Source of the DNA: Brevibacillus antibioticus
GTDB taxonomy: Bacteria; Bacillota; Bacilli; Brevibacillales; Brevibacillaceae
Assembly (NCBI RefSeq): GCF_005217615.1
Contig: NZ_SZNK01000001.1
Location: 4,700,001-4,764,000 of the forward strand
Direction of reading: 5' to 3'
Length of the DNA stretch: 64,000 nt
Part shown: positions 24,473 through 33,781 of the stretch, piece after piece
How the letters are laid out: each line of letters opens with the position of its first letter
How positions within the stretch are numbered: position 1 is the stretch's first letter
Notes under the pieces: generated by a model
The model's input: the letters and a program-made list of their open reading frames with translations, nothing else
What the model was told of the DNA's origin: nothing
The model's database searches: none
Translations under genes and position numbers: made by a program

Positions 24473-26512
24473 TTACTTGTAAACGGTGTAGTTCCCGTTC
24501 ACGTAGATGATTTTGTAACCGGTACGCTCCGTGATGGTTTTCAGAGGCAGGGTAGGAACGTTGTTTTTCAGCTGAACTGCTGCAGGCAACGTTACATTTT
24601 TGCCATTGATGGTCGCTACGTTTGAACCGACCTTGAATTGCATAACCGTATTGCCGCTCACGACTTTGGCAGTCGTTTTGGTGTAGCTAATCGAAAACCC
24701 GAGGGCATCACGGAAAAACGTAGTTGGCATTAGCGTGTTGCCATTTACGGTATACGGCGCCACTGCGAGTCCGGTTGTTTTACCAGCCTTCGTAAAGGAA
24801 GCGACGCTCTGCTTGAAGCTCACGCCATTCAGAGCCACGACGGTCGCCGGACGGGAGAAGAGCAGACCTCTCTCCTCGGAGTTGTAGACACCAATGCTGT
24901 ACACACCTGGAGTAGCCGGGTTCACAATGCCAGCTGTCTCGGCGATATTGACCTGAGCTGCTGTTTTTGCCGGAATATCCTGGGCAGGAATAATAATCAG
25001 ATTTTGTCCACGTACACCAACAAAGCTAGCGGCCACACCGTTCACCGTTATTGTGTTCGCTGGCAAGTAGGCTGGAACACGGAAGCCAACTGGGAGTACG
25101 ACTTCAATGAAGCCCTGGTTGCGAACAATCGGAGCACCCATGGCTTTGATGCCGATTGAAATACCAGCAGGGGTAGAGGCAGTCGCTCTCGTCAGCCCAA
25201 CCGTTGCCAATGTATTATCCACTGCAACTGGTGGAGTCTCTCCCGTAACTTGAAATTCCTTCGACTTGTAAGTCTTGCTGTCGATTTTGGCCGTCACGGT
25301 ATAGATTCCCGCTGTTCTCGGGGTGGTCAAGAAACCTTCGAGTGCAAACTTGATAGTCGCGCGATTCGTGCTACTGAATCCGTAAGGGGTACGGAAATAA
25401 ACCTTATTTCCCAACACGCTTACATTCGTCACTTGAGCATTATTGACGGTGACGCTGTTGCTGGTAAGAATCGGAGGAACGGTTACCCCACTTGGGAATT
25501 CGACCTCGATTTCTGCGTTCGATCCCAGCTTGGTGGAAAGATCCACATCAAACGTATAGCTCGTACGCGCTCCCGCTGAACTGTCCGACAAAGAAACGGT
25601 GAATGGCGTATTTTTTGTGTTTGTAATCTCTACATTTTTTGACTTGTATTCCTTGCTGTCATATTCCACTTCATACGTATAGTTTTTGTCTGGTTTGGAT
25701 GGGTTTACAATCCCCGCCGAAGACGTAAACTCCAGCTTTATGTAGCTATCTCCGTCTGCACTACTCGGAATCTCAATCCGAACCGAGGCGTTGTCGAGAA
25801 TCGAGACGTAATCCGGTTTGTACCCGTTTACCTTCACATCAGATTTGCTGATGCTTTTTGGCAGCATGTCCTTGGAGGGAAAGTTGACATAAATGTATTT
25901 GCCCTCTTTTAGCTTGCTTTTCGAGGAGAGATTAAATTTTCCGAGCGTTAAGGAAATGGCGTCCTCGGCATTTTTATTGCTATGGGAAGCCTCGAAGTCA
26001 CCCTTGCTGCTACTGCTACTGCTGCTGCTAGACGAAGATTTGCTAATCGTAATCTTGTCGCCCTTGTAGCTGGTCTCCTCACTTGTTTTTACTTCGATTT
26101 TGTAGCTGCCCTTGTCTTCCGGGTTGGTGATATTATCAATCGTCAGTGTGAGTACAGTACCTTTTCTGATCTTCTCATCGACTTCGACCTCAACCACATT
26201 TTTGCTTACGGATACGCTGTCGATTGAAATTTTGTCATTATCGTCATCTTTTAGCGTGACGTCCGATTTTTTCAATTTTTTGTCAACTGAATATTCGGAT
26301 GGGAACCTCACGAAAATACTATCGCCCGATGATAAATCCTTGTTGATTTCAAACTCAATCGTATATTCCGTTTCCTTGTCTGCACCTGTATTGTCTGCAG
26401 AAACATCCTCAATAGAGAGAGCATAAGCCGCTTTTGGCTCGAGCATCAGTGGGCTTGCCAAAACCGCAGTGGCCAGCAGCACTGAGATCCCTTTGTTTAT
26501 GCTTTTGTTCAA
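24473..26512 (-). CDS. Secreted repeat protein with a copper amine oxidase-like (stalk) C-terminal domain
   Basis: This 679-residue protein has a cleavable signal peptide (about 1-32, AYA-L). Then come four degenerate repeats of about 110-120 residues with the recurring pattern of a beta-rich extracellular domain (FPS, a later SVxN, then a GxYxIxV end), and a C-terminal domain matching the copper amine oxidase N-terminal-like family (GVSFKQSV to TVYK, about 575-679). A run of serines (about 158-170) links repeats 1 and 2. The start is TTG 26512, set by AAGGAGG 8 bp upstream. It is probably a cell-surface or matrix protein; no enzyme activity is implied by the domain name. It lies in the island between yabP and rqcP. 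Confidence 0.75.
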   Translation of the reverse strand: MNKSINKGISVLLATAVLASPLMLEPKAAYALSIEDVSADNTGADKETEYTIEFEINKDLSSGDSIFVRFPSEYSVDKKLKKSDVTLKDDDNDKISIDSVSVSKNVVEVEVDEKIRKGTVLTLTIDNITNPEDKGSYKIEVKTSEETSYKGDKITISKSSSSSSSSSSSKGDFEASHSNKNAEDAISLTLGKFNLSSKSKLKEGKYIYVNFPSKDMLPKSISKSDVKVNGYKPDYVSILDNASVRIEIPSSADGDSYIKLEFTSSAGIVNPSKPDKNYTYEVEYDSKEYKSKNVEITNTKNTPFTVSLSDSSAGARTSYTFDVDLSTKLGSNAEIEVEFPSGVTVPPILTSNSVTVNNAQVTNVSVLGNKVYFRTPYGFSSTNRATIKFALEGFLTTPRTAGIYTVTAKIDSKTYKSKEFQVTGETPPVAVDNTLATVGLTRATASTPAGISIGIKAMGAPIVRNQGFIEVVLPVGFRVPAYLPANTITVNGVAASFVGVRGQNLIIIPAQDIPAKTAAQVNIAETAGIVNPATPGVYSIGVYNSEERGLLFSRPATVVALNGVSFKQSVASFTKAGKTTGLAVAPYTVNGNTLMPTTFFRDALGFSISYTKTTAKVVSGNTVMQFKVGSNVATINGKNVTLPAAVQLKNNVPTLPLKTITERTGYKIIYVNGNYTVYK

Positions 26513-26572
26513 CGGTAACGCCTCCTTCTCTATAATTCCCTACTATGATAGGTAATGTTCGGCAGGAAAGGG

Positions 26573-28351
26573 TTACAGACTGGTAACGAATGATTTTACC
26601 CACAGTTTTGAAAAGTCAATCCATCCAAACGAATCGACCGCAATTCCTTGCAAGGCGGGATGGTAGTGATCGAATCGCTTCTCATGGTACAGGAAAAGCA
26701 GCCACGCCTCATCCCTTAGTGTGTCCTCCATCTTTTCCAAAGCGCGCATACGTTCTTTGCTGTCTTGTAGTTGAAGAATTTTTGACAATAGCTCCTCAAC
26801 AATCGCCAGCCTATCATCATCTAAAAAGCGATGCACCAAGGAGTATTTGTTTTTATATACCTCCATCAGCCCCAGCTCGATATCACGTTGCAGGACTTCC
26901 CCCATCATACCCATATCGGCATGTTGAGCTGTATCGTACGACAAGAACTGATCTTTTGTGACGCCCTGCAATTCAAGTCGGATACCAACCCGCTGACACC
27001 TCTCCTGAAGCCACTCTGCTTCTTCTCTTACTTTTTTCGCGTCGTTGAAACTCAACAAGACAGTCTCGCCCTGATAAGCACTTTTTTGTAGCCAATGAGC
27101 CGCTTCCTCTATGGTATGTGAGGAAAAGTGCATGTGTTGGCTTCTCTTGGGCAAAAAGCTTCCGGCAGGCGTAAACGTCTCTTTTTTCAAGTCTCGAATC
27201 ATTTGTACAGGGTCGATCAGCAGTTTGATTGCCTGGCGAAAAGCGAAGTCGTGCTGAATACCGGGCTTTCGAAAGTTGAAGTTCAGATAGTGACAGCCTA
27301 CCTCTTGAATCTCCAAAGATTTGCTACCCTCTTCCGTCGTTTCTTCCTCAACCAGCGAAAGTTGATACCGTTGCTTCAAAGATCGTGATCCCGGTACTCG
27401 CCAGATTTCTACCCGATCCAGGATCGCCCGCTCCCGATAATAGTCGTCGAACGCTGCCAATACCAACCGGTCTTCTGTAAATTCGACCATCCGAAACGGA
27501 CCTGTTCCTACAATCGCAGACTCCGAAAACGGCACATCATGCGGCAAAATCGACATCCCGATGCAAGATACTAAATGCAAGAAAAAACCGTTGGGCTTCC
27601 GTAGATGAAAAGTAATGGCCCCGTCATTTCGCTGTTCGATCCAATCGATATCGTCCACTTGCCAACGATACGGTGAATCCAGCTCAATCAGTCGCTGCGC
27701 GGTATAGGCTACGTCTTCCCCTGTCAGTACACGACCATGGTGAAAGCGAACTCCTTTTCGTAAATAAAAGGTCCAAGCAGTCATATCCAGATTGCTTTCC
27801 CAAGCGTAGGCTAGCTGGGGCTTAAAATCTTGTGTAGCCAAATCGAAAATGACGAGCGTATGGCAGATTTGCTGGATAAAATGACTCTCCGCCGCTACAG
27901 CTACGAATGCCGGGTCGATGGTTGAAAAAGCTCGCCCACGTGGAATACGTAAAATTTCTTGACGCCTCTTATCATTCTCTTCCGCGACAAATCCGAATTG
28001 ACTGTCCCACTTTTCCTGCAAAAGCCGCTTCGCACCTCCAGGCAAATTTTTATGATGCAAAAGCTCCACTGCTTCTCCTACGTTTCCGTCCTTCAATAGC
28101 TTCTGAAAGTAACTGGCCAAAAAGTCAGTGATATCGCAGAGAATCGTAAGTCTCGAATGATTGCCCCGTCCTACCCCTGCCTTCCATAAAAGAAGCCCCT
28201 CACTTTCCCATTTGCGCAAAATCAGTTTCACATTGCGGGGCGTACAGCATAAAAGCTGGGACAATTCTTGTATACCGATCTTTTGTTCGCGCCCCGTCTC
28301 CCATTCTGATAACCCGAGTAGCATCTGCATAAAGTGCTCATTGCTTTTCAT
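26573..28351 (-). CDS. SgrR-like regulator with HTH and solute-binding protein domain
   Basis: This 592-residue protein has an N-terminal winged helix (about 1-95, IGIQELSQLLCCTPRNVKLILRKWESEGLLLW) fused to a family 5 solute-binding domain (about 155-580). This is the architecture of SgrR, an activator that senses small sugar-related molecules. It is divergent from a multidrug or sugar-efflux type MFS gene 100 bp away, recalling the sgrR-setA pair of enteric bacteria. The start 28351 is chosen for spacing; an ATG four codons earlier is possible but sits on the ribosome binding site. The effector is unknown. Confidence 0.82.
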   Translation of the reverse strand: MKSNEHFMQMLLGLSEWETGREQKIGIQELSQLLCCTPRNVKLILRKWESEGLLLWKAGVGRGNHSRLTILCDITDFLASYFQKLLKDGNVGEAVELLHHKNLPGGAKRLLQEKWDSQFGFVAEENDKRRQEILRIPRGRAFSTIDPAFVAVAAESHFIQQICHTLVIFDLATQDFKPQLAYAWESNLDMTAWTFYLRKGVRFHHGRVLTGEDVAYTAQRLIELDSPYRWQVDDIDWIEQRNDGAITFHLRKPNGFFLHLVSCIGMSILPHDVPFSESAIVGTGPFRMVEFTEDRLVLAAFDDYYRERAILDRVEIWRVPGSRSLKQRYQLSLVEEETTEEGSKSLEIQEVGCHYLNFNFRKPGIQHDFAFRQAIKLLIDPVQMIRDLKKETFTPAGSFLPKRSQHMHFSSHTIEEAAHWLQKSAYQGETVLLSFNDAKKVREEAEWLQERCQRVGIRLELQGVTKDQFLSYDTAQHADMGMMGEVLQRDIELGLMEVYKNKYSLVHRFLDDDRLAIVEELLSKILQLQDSKERMRALEKMEDTLRDEAWLLFLYHEKRFDHYHPALQGIAVDSFGWIDFSKLWVKSFVTSL

Positions 28352-28450
28352 AAGGCATCTCATTCCTTAAAAGGTGAAATTCATAGAGGAATCTTACCCT
28401 TTTTCTTCTCCTTTTCATAGCTACAATTGGAAAAAAAGGAGGTCATCCCC

Positions 28451-29731
28451 ATGAGCTTTTCACAACTCCATCCCAACATCCGCATACGAATCGTGACTTC
28501 CTTTCTAACACGTCTGGTAGGAAATATGATCTTTCCTTTTATGGCCATTTACTTTTCTGCCAAGCTCGGTCCCGCTATAACAGGAGTCCTGTTAGTTCTG
28601 GCCGTATGTGCGCAAATCTTGATGGGCTTCTATGGCGGCTACCTGGCTGATCGGTGGGGCAGAAAAAAAGGGATGGTATACGGACAATGGATTCAGTGCT
28701 TCGCTCTCTTCATCATGATGGCGGCGAACTCCCCGTGGCTCGATTCTGCTTGGCTCACGTTTGCCATGATGCTCGTCCAGAATGCGAGTAACGGAATGAT
28801 TAACCCCGCCGCAGAAGCGATGCTCATCGATGTCAGTACGAAAGAAAACCGAACGTATATGTACAGCATTAACTATTGGTCCAACAACTTATCGATTGCG
28901 CTAGGTTCCGTGGTGGGAGGACTCTTGTTTGCTACCCATCGCTTTGAACTGCTCCTCGTGCTAACCGTTATCAGCTTTCTCACACTTGTGATTATCGCCT
29001 TTTCTATCAAGGAATCGTACCAACCCAAGCCAATGACTCATGCCGGATCGAGGACAGGTATCTTACGAGATATGGCCGCAAGCTACAAGCTGGTAATGAC
29101 CGACCGTCGTTTCATCCTCTTTTCACTAAGCGGCATGCTTATCTTTACACCGGAATTTCAAACACCTAACTACATCGCTGTCAGACTTGCTCAGGAGTTT
29201 GCACCCCGGAGCTTTGGCATGTTTGACTGGTTTACTGTTGAGTTGACTGGCATCAAAATATTCAGCCTGATCCAGCTCGAAAATACGCTGCTTGTGGTAT
29301 TGTTCTCTCTTGCCGTCACCAAGCTCATCAAACACTTAAAAGAAGCTCCTGCCTTGTATATAAGCGGGCTGATGTATATTGCCGGGTACTCACTGATTAT
29401 GTACAGCAACTCCCTTATCGTTATCCTAGCCGCGGTGCTGATAAGCACGATGGGCGAGCTGATTCACGCTCCCATTCGCCAGACCTATCTGGCGCAAATT
29501 GTAAAAGATGATTTGCGTAGCTCCTATATGGCTGTGAACGGACTCGTTGTGCCCAGTGCGCGGATCATGGGGGCAGTCGGTATCACTTTGGGAGCAGTCC
29601 TCCCGCCCTATCTAATGGCACTCCTCATCTTTTCGCTGGGGATCTTAGGCGTTATCCTCACCCGCTCGATCGTGTTGCAAATGGATTCCAAAGAACGTTT
29701 ACTTCCTCACGCAAAAGAAGCTGCCCGATGA
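28451..29731 (+). CDS. MFS transporter
   Basis: This 426-residue major facilitator has about 12 membrane segments and the loop 2-3 motif GGYLADRWGRKKG near residue 68. Related proteins export drugs or sugars. ATG 28451 follows AAGGAGG by 8 bp. It is the likely target of the divergent SgrR-like regulator; a TACAAT at 28422-28427 may be its -10. Its 3' end is within a shared terminator. Confidence 0.85.
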   Translation: MSFSQLHPNIRIRIVTSFLTRLVGNMIFPFMAIYFSAKLGPAITGVLLVLAVCAQILMGFYGGYLADRWGRKKGMVYGQWIQCFALFIMMAANSPWLDSAWLTFAMMLVQNASNGMINPAAEAMLIDVSTKENRTYMYSINYWSNNLSIALGSVVGGLLFATHRFELLLVLTVISFLTLVIIAFSIKESYQPKPMTHAGSRTGILRDMAASYKLVMTDRRFILFSLSGMLIFTPEFQTPNYIAVRLAQEFAPRSFGMFDWFTVELTGIKIFSLIQLENTLLVVLFSLAVTKLIKHLKEAPALYISGLMYIAGYSLIMYSNSLIVILAAVLISTMGELIHAPIRQTYLAQIVKDDLRSSYMAVNGLVVPSARIMGAVGITLGAVLPPYLMALLIFSLGILGVILTRSIVLQMDSKERLLPHAKEAAR

Positions 29732-29751
29732 CACAGGCAGCTTCTTCTTTT
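29713..29751. terminator. Bidirectional terminator between the MFS and DUF2157 genes
   Basis: AAAAGAAGCTGCC pairs with GGCAGCTTCTT followed by CTTTT. The left arm overlaps the last codons of the MFS gene. On the minus strand the T run follows as well. Confidence 0.85.
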
Positions 29752-29758
29752 GGAATAT

Positions 29759-31894
29759 CTACTGGTTCGACAGGCTCTCCAGGATGGCATCGCCTCTCTC
29801 GCCAATTTTTACGATTGCGTATTTGGCACTCCGCTCCACTTCAAGTCCGGTTCCTTCTGGGACAAAATAGCTTTCAATGCCGTATTCCACTCGACTGCCA
29901 CCGATTGTGTTTCCATTAATCATTACATCCGATGGCTGCGGCTCGTAGGTACGATTCCATCGACCATCGATCTCATAAAAGCCACTGTAGCTGTACAAGC
30001 CATTTGCTTGTTGACGGAGTACCACACGAATCTTATCCCCTGAGTCAATCTCTTCTCGGTCCAATGTGGAGATGGTGTAGTTGAGCCTTACATAATCACC
30101 TTGCAGCAACGAACGCGGATCGATTGGGGCCAGCTCCAGCTTCACCGTTTTTCCGTTGACCAAGATCGTCTCACTACTCCATACTTGATAGCCAATCAAA
30201 GCAAATTGCAGCAAAATGACAGGAAGCAACACAAGCGCTTTTCTCATAAAAAGGGACGGTTCGCTTTTTGGCCACTCGATTTTCGCCCTTCGATCCCACC
30301 ACAAGGTAGCAATAAAAAACACCAGGCTGAGCAAAAGCAGGCTCAGTGACTTATGCAGCAAGCTCCATAGCATGTCGTAGTACTTCATGAGGAGAAAGGC
30401 AAACCAGAAACCGAGCACGATTCCGAATCTCACCCGATTTTGCTGATGCAATGTCCGGTACAACAAATACGTGCTGACTGCGAAAAAAGCCAGATTCACG
30501 ACCACATTCATGGAGCCCGATTGAAAGCTTTTCTCCGTCAGGATCAAAAGCGAAAGTAAGGCGTACACCAACGAGCTGTTTTGCAAAACGACTGGCAATT
30601 GCTTTACGTAATGCATCGCCATCTGCGTAACAAAGATGATTACGAGCACATATTCAAAGGAAGGCAGGTACTCATCCAGCTTCGTAGCAAGTACGACTAA
30701 AAAGGTCAACTGTGTCAAAAGCCGCGCCGGAATGGCAGAGACAGCTTTCCACACGTATAACAGTACCAACAGGAAAACGATCCAATAAGCTCCTTCTAAA
30801 AAGAGAACAGAACTGATACCAAATATATAGCCCATTGTAAGCAGCGTATATCGTACCGTTGTATTCATCCTGCTCATAAACACCACTGGGCCAATAAAGC
30901 CAATTAATGAAAGGAAAAACAGTAAATCAATAACCACTTCGTCTTGAATGATCAGAAAAAGCAGACCTGCTATCGAAGTGGCTCCAATGGATGCGGCAAT
31001 GGTTGTGACGAGAACCGTGAATGCCTCTTGAAAGAACACAACCCATTTGCTTTTTTGATGCGCTGATTCCTTGCGTAGCCAATTAATCCCTGCAACTGCT
31101 CCCCAAACAATGAGTACAGTCAGCAGCAGCATGAAAACAAAGAAGCTTTCCGAGAAATATTGCACCATGTAGGATATGAAATTAGCGAGCACAAACAGCG
31201 CGAGCAGCGATGCCGTCACAATTAGAAGCCCGCGACTCGGCACCCATTTTAAAAACGTGACAAACAGAATCCCGCCTGTCAGGACATATAAAAGCTCAGG
31301 GAGCGGACCATACACCTCGGTGAAGGATGAAACGAAAAGACTGAGGGAAAACGTCAGAAACGATAGGTAGTAAATCGGCTTGGAATGCCATTTCCCCGTA
31401 GAGGTTAACCAGAAAAGGACCATATTCCCCAACGCAATCAACCAAAAAATCATGAACCACCACTCGTCTTCACGCCCTACATGAACGACGGTTGGATGGA
31501 GACAGAAGTAAATCGCCAAATGAGCAAGGACATAGCTGATAACATAGAATGGCTGATAGCGCGTGAAAAGCGCGAACAGCAAATTCGGTATGAGCCATAC
31601 GACGAAAAGCATATAGCTGTCGGCATGTGAATTGTATATTTGCCCCAACAATGCCACACTGGTGCCAAAAGCCAAGCCACCAGCCACCAGAAGCCAATTG
31701 CTCAAAAACGAATGTCGTTTGATAAAACGCAGTCCATAGGATAATAAATAAAAAAGGACGAGGATTGCCACACTGACGCCGATCTTTTGTTCCCTGACCA
31801 TAAGCGGCCAGTTCGAAGCAAAAAAGTATAGGATAGATGATAACAGAAGCGAAATGGACAAAAAGTAGCCCGTTCGAACCCCGTTTTGTTGCAT
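29759..31894 (-). CDS. Large membrane protein with DUF2157 and GDYXXLXY domains
   Basis: This 711-residue protein has about 18 hydrophobic segments. The N-terminal region (to about 140, with FASNWPLM and SVALLGQIYN) matches DUF2157. The C-terminal extracytoplasmic region carries the namesake motif LLQGDYVRLNY near residue 622 of the GDYXXLXY family. The two domains also occur together elsewhere, but their function is not known. ATG 31894 has AAGGGA 8 bp upstream; the ATG three codons earlier is on that site. A TATAAT at 31939-31934 may be its -10. Confidence 0.8.
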   Translation of the reverse strand: MQQNGVRTGYFLSISLLLSSILYFFASNWPLMVREQKIGVSVAILVLFYLLSYGLRFIKRHSFLSNWLLVAGGLAFGTSVALLGQIYNSHADSYMLFVVWLIPNLLFALFTRYQPFYVISYVLAHLAIYFCLHPTVVHVGREDEWWFMIFWLIALGNMVLFWLTSTGKWHSKPIYYLSFLTFSLSLFVSSFTEVYGPLPELLYVLTGGILFVTFLKWVPSRGLLIVTASLLALFVLANFISYMVQYFSESFFVFMLLLTVLIVWGAVAGINWLRKESAHQKSKWVVFFQEAFTVLVTTIAASIGATSIAGLLFLIIQDEVVIDLLFFLSLIGFIGPVVFMSRMNTTVRYTLLTMGYIFGISSVLFLEGAYWIVFLLVLLYVWKAVSAIPARLLTQLTFLVVLATKLDEYLPSFEYVLVIIFVTQMAMHYVKQLPVVLQNSSLVYALLSLLILTEKSFQSGSMNVVVNLAFFAVSTYLLYRTLHQQNRVRFGIVLGFWFAFLLMKYYDMLWSLLHKSLSLLLLSLVFFIATLWWDRRAKIEWPKSEPSLFMRKALVLLPVILLQFALIGYQVWSSETILVNGKTVKLELAPIDPRSLLQGDYVRLNYTISTLDREEIDSGDKIRVVLRQQANGLYSYSGFYEIDGRWNRTYEPQPSDVMINGNTIGGSRVEYGIESYFVPEGTGLEVERSAKYAIVKIGERGDAILESLSNQ

Positions 31895-31961
31895 ACAGCA
31901 CACATCCCTTCGGAAATGCCTTTAGGTACTCTCATTATATCCTTTGCTTGGAAAAAAGCCT

Positions 31962-31988
31962 AAAAAAAGACCGCCATCTCGGCAGTCT
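31962..31988 (-). terminator. Terminator after rqcP
   Basis: On the minus strand AGACTGCC pairs with GGCGGTCT (one G-T pair) and is followed by seven T. Confidence 0.88.
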
Positions 31989-32002
31989 CTTTTCGTTGTA
32001 TA

Positions 32003-32296
32003 TTACCCTTTGATGTAGGCGTCTTCTTCTTTTTCATCACGTGGAACGGGAACTTCACCAATGACGGTATACAGCGAAGCCGCTTCTTCTTTGCGTGGGT
32101 TTTCCTTGATGTCCTCTACTTTTACCGACACGATTTTTTGTCCGAAACGGATCGCCAGCTTGTCGCCGATTTTCACGTTACTGGATGCCTTTGCAGGGCG
32201 ATCGTTGATTTCCACCCGCTGTTTGTCGCACACTTCTTTGGCGAGCGTGCGTCGCTTGATCAGTCGAGACACTTTCAAATATTTATCGAGTCTCAT
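32003..32296 (-). CDS. rqcP: S4-domain protein RqcP (YabO, Hsp15-like)
   Basis: This 97-residue RNA-binding protein is mostly an S4 domain (MRLDKYLKVSRLIKRRTLA at the start). RqcP binds stalled 50S subunits and assists RqcH in adding C-terminal alanine tails in ribosome-associated quality control. ATG 32296 has GGAGGA upstream and overlaps the mazG end by 14 bp. A 28-codon longer frame lies inside mazG and is rejected. Confidence 0.93.
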   Translation of the reverse strand: MRLDKYLKVSRLIKRRTLAKEVCDKQRVEINDRPAKASSNVKIGDKLAIRFGQKIVSVKVEDIKENPRKEEAASLYTVIGEVPVPRDEKEEDAYIKG

Positions 32297-33761
32297 GTTT
32301 GGCTTCCTCCCACCATTTATCCATCTCTTGCAGGTCCGTCTGCTCAAAGGTACGGCCCGCCTCTTGCAGCTTGCCTTCAATATAGGAAAAGCGCTTCTTG
32401 AACTTGTTGTTGGTCAATGCGAGGGCTTCCTCCGGATCGAGCCCGAGGAAGCGCGCCAGATTGACTACCGCAAATAGCAAATCACCCAACTCGCCAGCGC
32501 GTTCTTCCTCTGGTGCTTCTTGCAGCTCGTGATATTCCTCTTCTACCTTTTTGTACACGTCTGCAATATCGTCCCAGTCAAAGCCGACTTGGGCTGCTTT
32601 CTTCTGCAACTTGTACGCATACATCAGCGCTGGCAAGTCACGCGGTACTCCTGCCAATTGTGATTGAACCGTTACATCAATGCCTTTTGCTGCTTTTTCC
32701 TGTGCTTTGATCTCCTGCCAATTCGCCAGCGCTTCCTCGGAATCATTCGCGCTCTTTTCCCCGAATACGTGCGGGTGGCGGCGAACCAGCTTTTCATTCA
32801 ACGTCGCGACAACATCATCTACCGAAAAATATCCGTCTTCGGCTGCCATCTGCGAATGCAGCATGATTTGCATCAACAAATCACCCAGCTCCTCACACAT
32901 CGCATCTGGATCATCGTCGTCAATCGTCTCCAAAACCTCGTACGTCTCTTCAATCAAGTTTTTGCGGATGCTTTGATGTGTTTGCTCCCGATCCCATGGG
33001 CATCCATCCGGACTGCGCAGGATCGCCACGATCTCCTTCAAGTAGGAGAATTGGCGGTACGATACCTTCTCGTCCTTCGTCGGTGGTACATACACCAGGG
33101 ACAAATTCCCGAAATGATCGAGTCTGTCCAGTTCATACAACGGCACTGTCTCAATGATTTCTTGCCCCGCTACCCCTACGGCTGTCGCTACCGTCACCTC
33201 GTAATCGTCCGGGAGTACTTCCATCAAGGTCAGCTTCACATCAGAGGCCACAAACGCATCGTACACTTGCGCGATAATCGTATGCAGACCCGGTGATATT
33301 TGATGAGCAGCAAGTGCAGTCCCATCCAGCAGAGAGAATCCCTCGATCGGGTCGATATGTAGGCGGGCAAACAAAGGATCGATAAAGCTCTGTCCACCGC
33401 CAATTTCGATTTCTACGCCACGGTTTGGTCCCTCTGCCAACAACAGCTGCACGGTACGTTCCGCTACCAAAGGATGACCTGGCACGGCGTAGACCAGGCT
33501 GCCTGCTTCGTTTACCCGTGAAAAAAGCCGCTCCACAATATCGGTGTACACATCAGAAAACGTATCGTGCTGCTCATACACATCGTCAAAGGACTCAATC
33601 GCAATGCCTTCTGCGATCAACTCAGCTACGACCGGATGCTCTTTCGTGCGCAAATACAGCTGTTTGGCAGCTTTGAGCGTACGATAGATGCCATAAGGGA
33701 GCTGGTCCAAATCTCCGGCACCAAGCCCGACTACGCTAATGGTCTTATTCTTCATTTCCAC
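32283..33761 (-). CDS. mazG: Fused tetrapyrrole methylase-like and MazG nucleotide pyrophosphohydrolase
   Basis: This 492-residue protein has an N-terminal TP-methylase domain (about 7-215, VVGLGAGDLDQLP) and two MazG repeats (about 230-480, with EETYEVLE and EELGDLLMQ in the first and EEEYHEL and GELGDLLFAVVN in the second). It matches B. subtilis YabN, which hydrolyses NTPs to NMPs. The start is GTG 33761, 8 bp after AAGGAGG. It is followed by rqcP as in B. subtilis. Confidence 0.95.
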   Translation of the reverse strand: MEMKNKTISVVGLGAGDLDQLPYGIYRTLKAAKQLYLRTKEHPVVAELIAEGIAIESFDDVYEQHDTFSDVYTDIVERLFSRVNEAGSLVYAVPGHPLVAERTVQLLLAEGPNRGVEIEIGGGQSFIDPLFARLHIDPIEGFSLLDGTALAAHQISPGLHTIIAQVYDAFVASDVKLTLMEVLPDDYEVTVATAVGVAGQEIIETVPLYELDRLDHFGNLSLVYVPPTKDEKVSYRQFSYLKEIVAILRSPDGCPWDREQTHQSIRKNLIEETYEVLETIDDDDPDAMCEELGDLLMQIMLHSQMAAEDGYFSVDDVVATLNEKLVRRHPHVFGEKSANDSEEALANWQEIKAQEKAAKGIDVTVQSQLAGVPRDLPALMYAYKLQKKAAQVGFDWDDIADVYKKVEEEYHELQEAPEEERAGELGDLLFAVVNLARFLGLDPEEALALTNNKFKKRFSYIEGKLQEAGRTFEQTDLQEMDKWWEEAKHETR

Positions 33762-33781
33762 TCGTCACGCCTCCTTTTCGT

